Shown here: positions 34,387 through 38,361 of the stretch, piece by piece
How positions within the stretch are numbered: the first letter of the stretch is position 1
How the letters are laid out: the number at the start of each line of letters is the position of its first letter
NCBI RefSeq assembly: GCF_016863495.1
Contig: NZ_BOOZ01000030.1
Coordinates: 1-38,361 of the forward strand
From: Micromonospora andamanensis
GTDB taxonomy: Bacteria; Actinomycetota; Actinomycetes; Mycobacteriales; Micromonosporaceae
Length of the DNA stretch: 38,361 bases
Reading direction: 5' to 3'
Made by a program: the position numbers and the translations under genes
Notes under the pieces: generated by a model
What the model saw: the letters and a program-made list of their open reading frames with translations, nothing else
What the model was told of the DNA's origin: nothing
The model's database searches: none

Positions 34387-36255
34387 GTGAGCAGCCGCGC
34401 ACCCATCGCCCCCACCGACGACAGGGCAACGCAGGCGAATCGCCCCGTCGCACGGGTACCCGCACGGCGGCTCACCCGGCTGGTCCGGACCACCGCCCGG
34501 CACCGGACCGACCTGCTGGTCGGGCTCTTCTTCGCGGCGTTCGCCGGCGCGCTCACCCACCGGCTCTGGGCCGACCCGAGCGGGCTGCTCCTCGCCCTCA
34601 ATCCCGAGGACCAGGTGCTGTACGAGTGGTTCCTGGCCGTCGACGCGCGAGCGCTGCTCGGCGACTTCGGTCTGTCCACCGACCGGCTCAACGCCCCGGT
34701 CGGAGTCAACCTGATGGCCAACACGTCGGTCATCGCCCTCGGTGTGCTGTTCGCCCCGGTCACCCTGCTGCTCGGCGCTCCGGTCACCTTCGCCCTGCTG
34801 ACGACTTTGAACCTCGCCGGCACCGCGACCGCCTGGTACCTCCTCTTCAGCCGTACGCTGCGGGCCCGCCGGGCCGCCGCGACGCTTGGCGGCGCGCTGT
34901 GCGGCTTCGCTCCGGGGATGGTGTCCCAGAGCAACAGCCACCTGCACATGACGGCGCAGTGGCTGCTGCCGGTGATCGTCTGGCTGGTGGTACGCCTGCT
35001 GCGGGCCGCCGATCCCGCCGCCCGTCCCACGCCGGCCGCCGGACTGCCGGCCGGCGCTCCGGACCGGCGACGGCTGACCACCTCCGCGATGGGGCTCGCC
35101 GCCGCCGTCTCCGTCCAGGTGTTCGTCGGTGAGGAGGTGCTGTTCCTGGCCGCGCTCACCCTGCTGGTGATGGCGGTGACGATGATCGTCGTGGACCGCG
35201 ACCTGGCCCGCCGCGCGCTGCCCGCCTTCGTCGGCGCGATGGCGCTCGCCACCGGGACGGCCCTGCTGGTGCTCGCCCGCCCGCTGTGGTTCCAGTTCGC
35301 CGGTCCCCTCGGCGTCGCCGACGGCATGTTCAGCCCGCACTACTTCTCGGCCGACCTGCGCAGCTGGTGGGCGATCTCACCGCTCTCCCTGGTCGGGGAC
35401 GACGGTTCCGCCCGGCTGAGCACCGGCCCGGCCGAGTACAACACCTTCGTGGGCTGGCCGCTGCTGGTGGTGACCGCCGGCTGCGCCTGCTGGCTGGGAC
35501 GCCGTCCGCTGGTGCTGGCCTGCACCGCCGGCACCCTGGTGATGGGCGCGCTCTCGCTCGGCCCGGAGGTGGTATTCGACGGCGACGGCACCGGCCTGCC
35601 CGGGCCGTACGCACTGCTCGGCGGCCTGCCGGTGGTCGACGGCGCGCTACCGATGCGGTTCGCCCTGGCCGTACCGCCGCTGATGGCGACGCTCCTCGTG
35701 CTGGCTGTCGACCGGGCGCTCCGCGCCACCGGCCGTACCCGCCGACTGACCCTGGTCGCGGTCGCTGTGGCGCTGGTGCCGCTGGTCCCGGCGCCACTGC
35801 CCACCACCGAACGACCACCGGTTCCGGAGTTCATCACCGCCGGCCACTGGCGGACCTGTGTCGAGCCGGGCGGCGTCCTGGTGCCGGTGCCACTGGCCAC
35901 GCCCAAGGAACCCTGGCCGATGACGTGGGCGACCGCCGCCGACGCCGAGTTCAGCATGCCGCAGGGCTTCTTCATCGGCCCGCACGGCCGGGGCGGCAGC
36001 GCGGCGATGGGCGTCGCCCCGCGACCCACCTCCGCGCTCCTGGCCGACGTGGCCCGCAGTGGCCTGCGGCCGGTCGTCGGGGACGAGCAGCGCCGCCGGG
36101 CGGCGGCCGACGTCGAGCACTGGGGTGCCTCGTGCGTGGTACTGCCGGCCGGCACCGCGCACGCCGACAGTCTGCGGCTGACGGTGGAGGCGCTGTACGG
36201 CCCGTCGACCCGACTGAGCGACGCCTGGTACTGGCGGGTCCGGGAAGCGCGGTAG
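34387..36255 (+). CDS. Polytopic membrane protein, GT-C glycosyltransferase-like
   Basis: The 622-aa protein has a basic N-terminus, a helix LLVGLFFAAFAGALTHRL, then NPEDQVLYEWFLAVDARAL and about a dozen further transmembrane segments. The C-terminal third is extracytoplasmic (about 455-622, VPEFITAGHWRTCVEPGG). This topology fits a GT-C-fold lipid-linked glycosyltransferase, with an early Glu/Asp pair as candidate catalytic residues, but no family-defining motif is unambiguous. The frame is open from 34204, but that extension overlaps the tRNA gene, so the GTG at 34387 is preferred. It ends inside a bidirectional terminator. Confidence 0.8.
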   Translation: MSSRAPIAPTDDRATQANRPVARVPARRLTRLVRTTARHRTDLLVGLFFAAFAGALTHRLWADPSGLLLALNPEDQVLYEWFLAVDARALLGDFGLSTDRLNAPVGVNLMANTSVIALGVLFAPVTLLLGAPVTFALLTTLNLAGTATAWYLLFSRTLRARRAAATLGGALCGFAPGMVSQSNSHLHMTAQWLLPVIVWLVVRLLRAADPAARPTPAAGLPAGAPDRRRLTTSAMGLAAAVSVQVFVGEEVLFLAALTLLVMAVTMIVVDRDLARRALPAFVGAMALATGTALLVLARPLWFQFAGPLGVADGMFSPHYFSADLRSWWAISPLSLVGDDGSARLSTGPAEYNTFVGWPLLVVTAGCACWLGRRPLVLACTAGTLVMGALSLGPEVVFDGDGTGLPGPYALLGGLPVVDGALPMRFALAVPPLMATLLVLAVDRALRATGRTRRLTLVAVAVALVPLVPAPLPTTERPPVPEFITAGHWRTCVEPGGVLVPVPLATPKEPWPMTWATAADAEFSMPQGFFIGPHGRGGSAAMGVAPRPTSALLADVARSGLRPVVGDEQRRRAAADVEHWGASCVVLPAGTAHADSLRLTVEALYGPSTRLSDAWYWRVREAR

Positions 36256-36282
36256 CCCTCCTCCGGAGAAGAGGGCTACCGC
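36249..36282. terminator. Bidirectional hairpin terminator between the membrane-protein gene and ndh
   Basis: Perfect 12-bp arms (36249-36260 and 36271-36282) enclose CTCCGGAGAA, itself a short palindrome. The left arm includes the TAG stop of the membrane-protein gene (36253-36255). It serves both convergent genes. Confidence 0.8.
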
Positions 36283-36286
36283 TCAC

Positions 36287-37621
36287 TCACACCTTCGACG
36301 GTGGCTGGGACGCCTCGGCGAACTCCTCACGCGGGTCGTGCAGCTGCCCGAGGGCGACCACCTCACGCTTGAGTACGAAGGCCAGCGTCCAGTCGACGAC
36401 CACGCGGACCTTACGGTTCAACGACGGGATCCGGCTCATGTGGTACGTCCGGTGCATGAACCAGGCCGGCCAGCCGGTCATCTTGATGCCGTAGACCTGG
36501 GCCACCCCCTTGTGCAGGCCGAGGCTGGCCACACTGCCGGCATGCTTGTGCTTGTACGGGACCGGCTCCCGACCCCGGATCACGGCGACGATGTTGTCGG
36601 CCATCCGCTGGGCCTGGCGAACCGCGTGCTGCGCGCTCGGCGAGCAGTAGTTGCCCGGCGGCTTGGTCAGGTCAGGTACGGCGGCACAGTCACCGGCGCT
36701 CCAGGCACCCTCGACCACCCGGTCACCGTCGACCACCTGGAGAGTCGGCAGGCAGGTGACCCGACGCCGCTCCTCGCGAGGGAAGTCGGTCGCGTCCAGC
36801 ATCGGTGACGGCTTCACCCCGGCGGTCCAGACGATGGTGTCCGCGCTGAAGCTGTCCCCGTCGGAGAGCTTGACCACCCCGTCGACGCAGGACTCCAGCC
36901 GGGTGTCGAGGCGGATGTCCATGTCCCGCTTCAGCAACTGCTGCACCGTGTAGGCGCCCATGTCCCGGTCGACCTCGGGCAGCACCCGCTGGGTGGCCTC
37001 GACGAGCACCCACCGCATGTCCGACGTGTCCAGCTCCGGGTAGTACTTGAGCGCGTGACGGGCCATGTCCTCCATCTCGGCCAGCGCCTCGATACCCGCG
37101 TACCCGCCACCGACGAAGACGAAGGTCAGCGCCCGACGGCGTACCTCCGGATCGGTCGTGGCGGCGGCCACGTCGAGCTGTTCGAGCACGTGGTTACGCA
37201 GATAGATGGCCTCACCGATGGTCTTGAAGCCGATGCCGTGCTCGTGCAGGCCGGGAATCGGCAGGGTCCGGGAGACCGAGCCGGGGGCGACCACCACGTG
37301 GTCGTAGGTGATCTCGCGGGGCGGGCCGATGATCGGCTGCACCGTGGCGGTCTTTCTCGCGTGGTCGATCCGGGTGACCGCACCGGCCACCACCTTGCAC
37401 CTGCGCAACTCTCGACGCAGCGGCACCACGGAGTGTCGTGGGGAGATGTTTCCCGCCGAAGCCTCCGGCAGGAACGGCTGGTACGTCATGTGCGGCTGGG
37501 GGTCGACGACGACGACCTCAGCCTCCCGGGAACTCAGCTTCTTCGACAGGCGCAGCGCCGCGTAGAGACCGACATGCCCGGCGCCCACCACAAGGATCCG
37601 CTTCGGATTCACGCCTACCAT
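36287..37621 (-). CDS. ndh: Type II NADH dehydrogenase (NDH-2) / NAD(P)-FAD oxidoreductase
   Basis: The 444-aa enzyme passes electrons from NADH to quinone without proton pumping. It has the FAD motif ILVVGAGHVGLYAALRL near the N-terminus, VVAPGSVSRTLPIPGL, the NAD motif FVFVGGGYAGIEALAEM and AWSAGDCAAVP for FAD. A C-terminal amphipathic region may anchor it to the membrane. The ATG at 37621 has GGGGGAAAG just upstream; a GTG three codons later is an alternative. The frame runs to 37735 without support. Confidence 0.93.
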   Translation of the reverse strand: MVGVNPKRILVVGAGHVGLYAALRLSKKLSSREAEVVVVDPQPHMTYQPFLPEASAGNISPRHSVVPLRRELRRCKVVAGAVTRIDHARKTATVQPIIGPPREITYDHVVVAPGSVSRTLPIPGLHEHGIGFKTIGEAIYLRNHVLEQLDVAAATTDPEVRRRALTFVFVGGGYAGIEALAEMEDMARHALKYYPELDTSDMRWVLVEATQRVLPEVDRDMGAYTVQQLLKRDMDIRLDTRLESCVDGVVKLSDGDSFSADTIVWTAGVKPSPMLDATDFPREERRRVTCLPTLQVVDGDRVVEGAWSAGDCAAVPDLTKPPGNYCSPSAQHAVRQAQRMADNIVAVIRGREPVPYKHKHAGSVASLGLHKGVAQVYGIKMTGWPAWFMHRTYHMSRIPSLNRKVRVVVDWTLAFVLKREVVALGQLHDPREEFAEASQPPSKV

Positions 37622-37768
37622 CTTTCCCCCACCGACGGCGGTAATCCCGCGCGCGGCCCCCTTCTGTGACCGAGCACAACGCGACTGTGACGGCGGTAAC
37701 GACGGCCACCGGCAGCATCCTCGACAGGCCGGCACCAGCTGTCCCGGCAGACCCGGAGAACCCCCGAA

Positions 37769-38344
37769 TCACCTGCGTCGCAGCAGCCCAGCCAGCAACG
37801 CGGTCACCCCGACGGCGAGCAGCAGACCGGCCAAAGTGACCGCCTGCCAACCACCGCCGCCGGCCCGTACCGCTGACAGTTCGAGCAGCAGGACACCGAG
37901 CACCGACGTGGCGAGCAACACCGCGCCGGCACGGGTGAGCCAACGCACTATCACGTCCGGGTCCACCACAGCGTCGTACGGCAACACCGCCACCAGGGCG
38001 CAGAGCGTGTGGGTCAGGTAGAGCGCCGCCGCCACCGCCATCAGCCGCCACAAGGCGATAGGCCGGCCGTACCCTTCGGTGGCGAGCAGCCACCCGCCGA
38101 CCGTGACCAGCGCGGCGAAGGTCGGCCAGAGCCGGCGCGGCATCAGGGCCGGCAGCACCGCGACCGCCACCAGCGGACCCAGCGCCTCGCCGACCACGAC
38201 CTCGGCGGGGTACGCCAGCAGCAGCCCGACAAGGGCGCTGAGGAAGACCCCCACCCGGACCAGTACGGGAGCCAGGGAGATCCGCGCCGCGGCCGTCCGC
38301 AACGCGCGGACCCGCCCGATGGCCGACCCCACCATCGCGCTCAC
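37769..38344 (-). CDS. Small multi-pass membrane protein, unknown
   Basis: The 191-aa protein has a basic N-terminus and about six hydrophobic helices (VLVRVGVFLSALVGLLLAYP, LVAVAVLPALMP, LMAVAAALYLTHTLCALVAV and others), ending in LLAGLLRRR. No conserved motif is recognised. The GTG at 38344 has GGAAGG about 10 nt upstream. It precedes ndh by 147 nt on the same strand. The window ends 17 nt beyond its start, so its own promoter is not visible. Confidence 0.78.
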   Translation of the reverse strand: MSAMVGSAIGRVRALRTAAARISLAPVLVRVGVFLSALVGLLLAYPAEVVVGEALGPLVAVAVLPALMPRRLWPTFAALVTVGGWLLATEGYGRPIALWRLMAVAAALYLTHTLCALVAVLPYDAVVDPDVIVRWLTRAGAVLLATSVLGVLLLELSAVRAGGGGWQAVTLAGLLLAVGVTALLAGLLRRR

Positions 38345-38361
38345 CGGCCCGACCTTCCGTT

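Overview
The window is high-GC actinobacterial chromosome, most likely Micromonospora or a close relative in Micromonosporaceae. Pointers are the strong G/C third-position bias, many GTG starts, a mycothiol S-conjugate amidase gene (mycothiol is actinobacterial), an XRE-DUF5753/DUF397 pair, a tRNA-Leu(UAA) of bldA type and several leaderless-looking promoters (TANNNT 6-7 nt before the start codon). The genus is an inference; the phylum is well supported.

Left end (1-6.5 kb) is accessory DNA. A 5'-truncated XRE/DUF5753 regulator and a DUF397 partner (+) face a minus-strand operon: a HEPN Abi-type gene, a 704-aa protein that fuses an HTH, an N6-adenine methylase core and an HsdS-like C-terminus, then hsdM and hsdS. 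All four are coupled or almost touching. No hsdR is present anywhere in the window. The methylase fusion and hsdS each carry one TTA codon, the only TTA codons I found in the genes here, and the matching tRNA lies at 34.2 kb. This is the best candidate for an undescribed system.

Core region (6.8-30.5 kb) has a GGDEF-EAL c-di-GMP enzyme, a small membrane protein, mca, DUF4307, greA, ilvA, DUF4328, amidase, metB, HIT, msrA, a three-gene NAGGN (N-acetylglutaminylglutamine amide) osmolyte operon (asnO-ngg-M42 peptidase), rnz behind a structured leader with a 12-codon upstream ORF, a GNAT gene, cbs, DUF1232, two tandem SGNH hydrolases bridged by a 19-aa mini-ORF, and a thiolase. Gene content and order resemble the M. 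tuberculosis Rv1074c-Rv1083 block (thiolase, SGNH, cbs, metB, greA, DUF4307, mca), with extra genes inserted. Transsulfuration (metB, cbs), mycothiol detoxification (mca) and methionine-sulfoxide repair (msrA) make it a sulfur/redox neighbourhood.

Right end (30.5-38.4 kb) has a small conserved-looking ORF, a Bax1-I/YccA protein, a zinc-starvation locus (rpmB-rpmG-rpsN lacking zinc ligands, divergent from a COG0523 protein with a degenerate P-loop, with two Zur-box-like sites in between), the bldA-type tRNA, a polytopic membrane protein, a type II NADH dehydrogenase and a small membrane protein. Several perfect stem-loops separate convergent genes, and two long palindromes share a GATCATG core.
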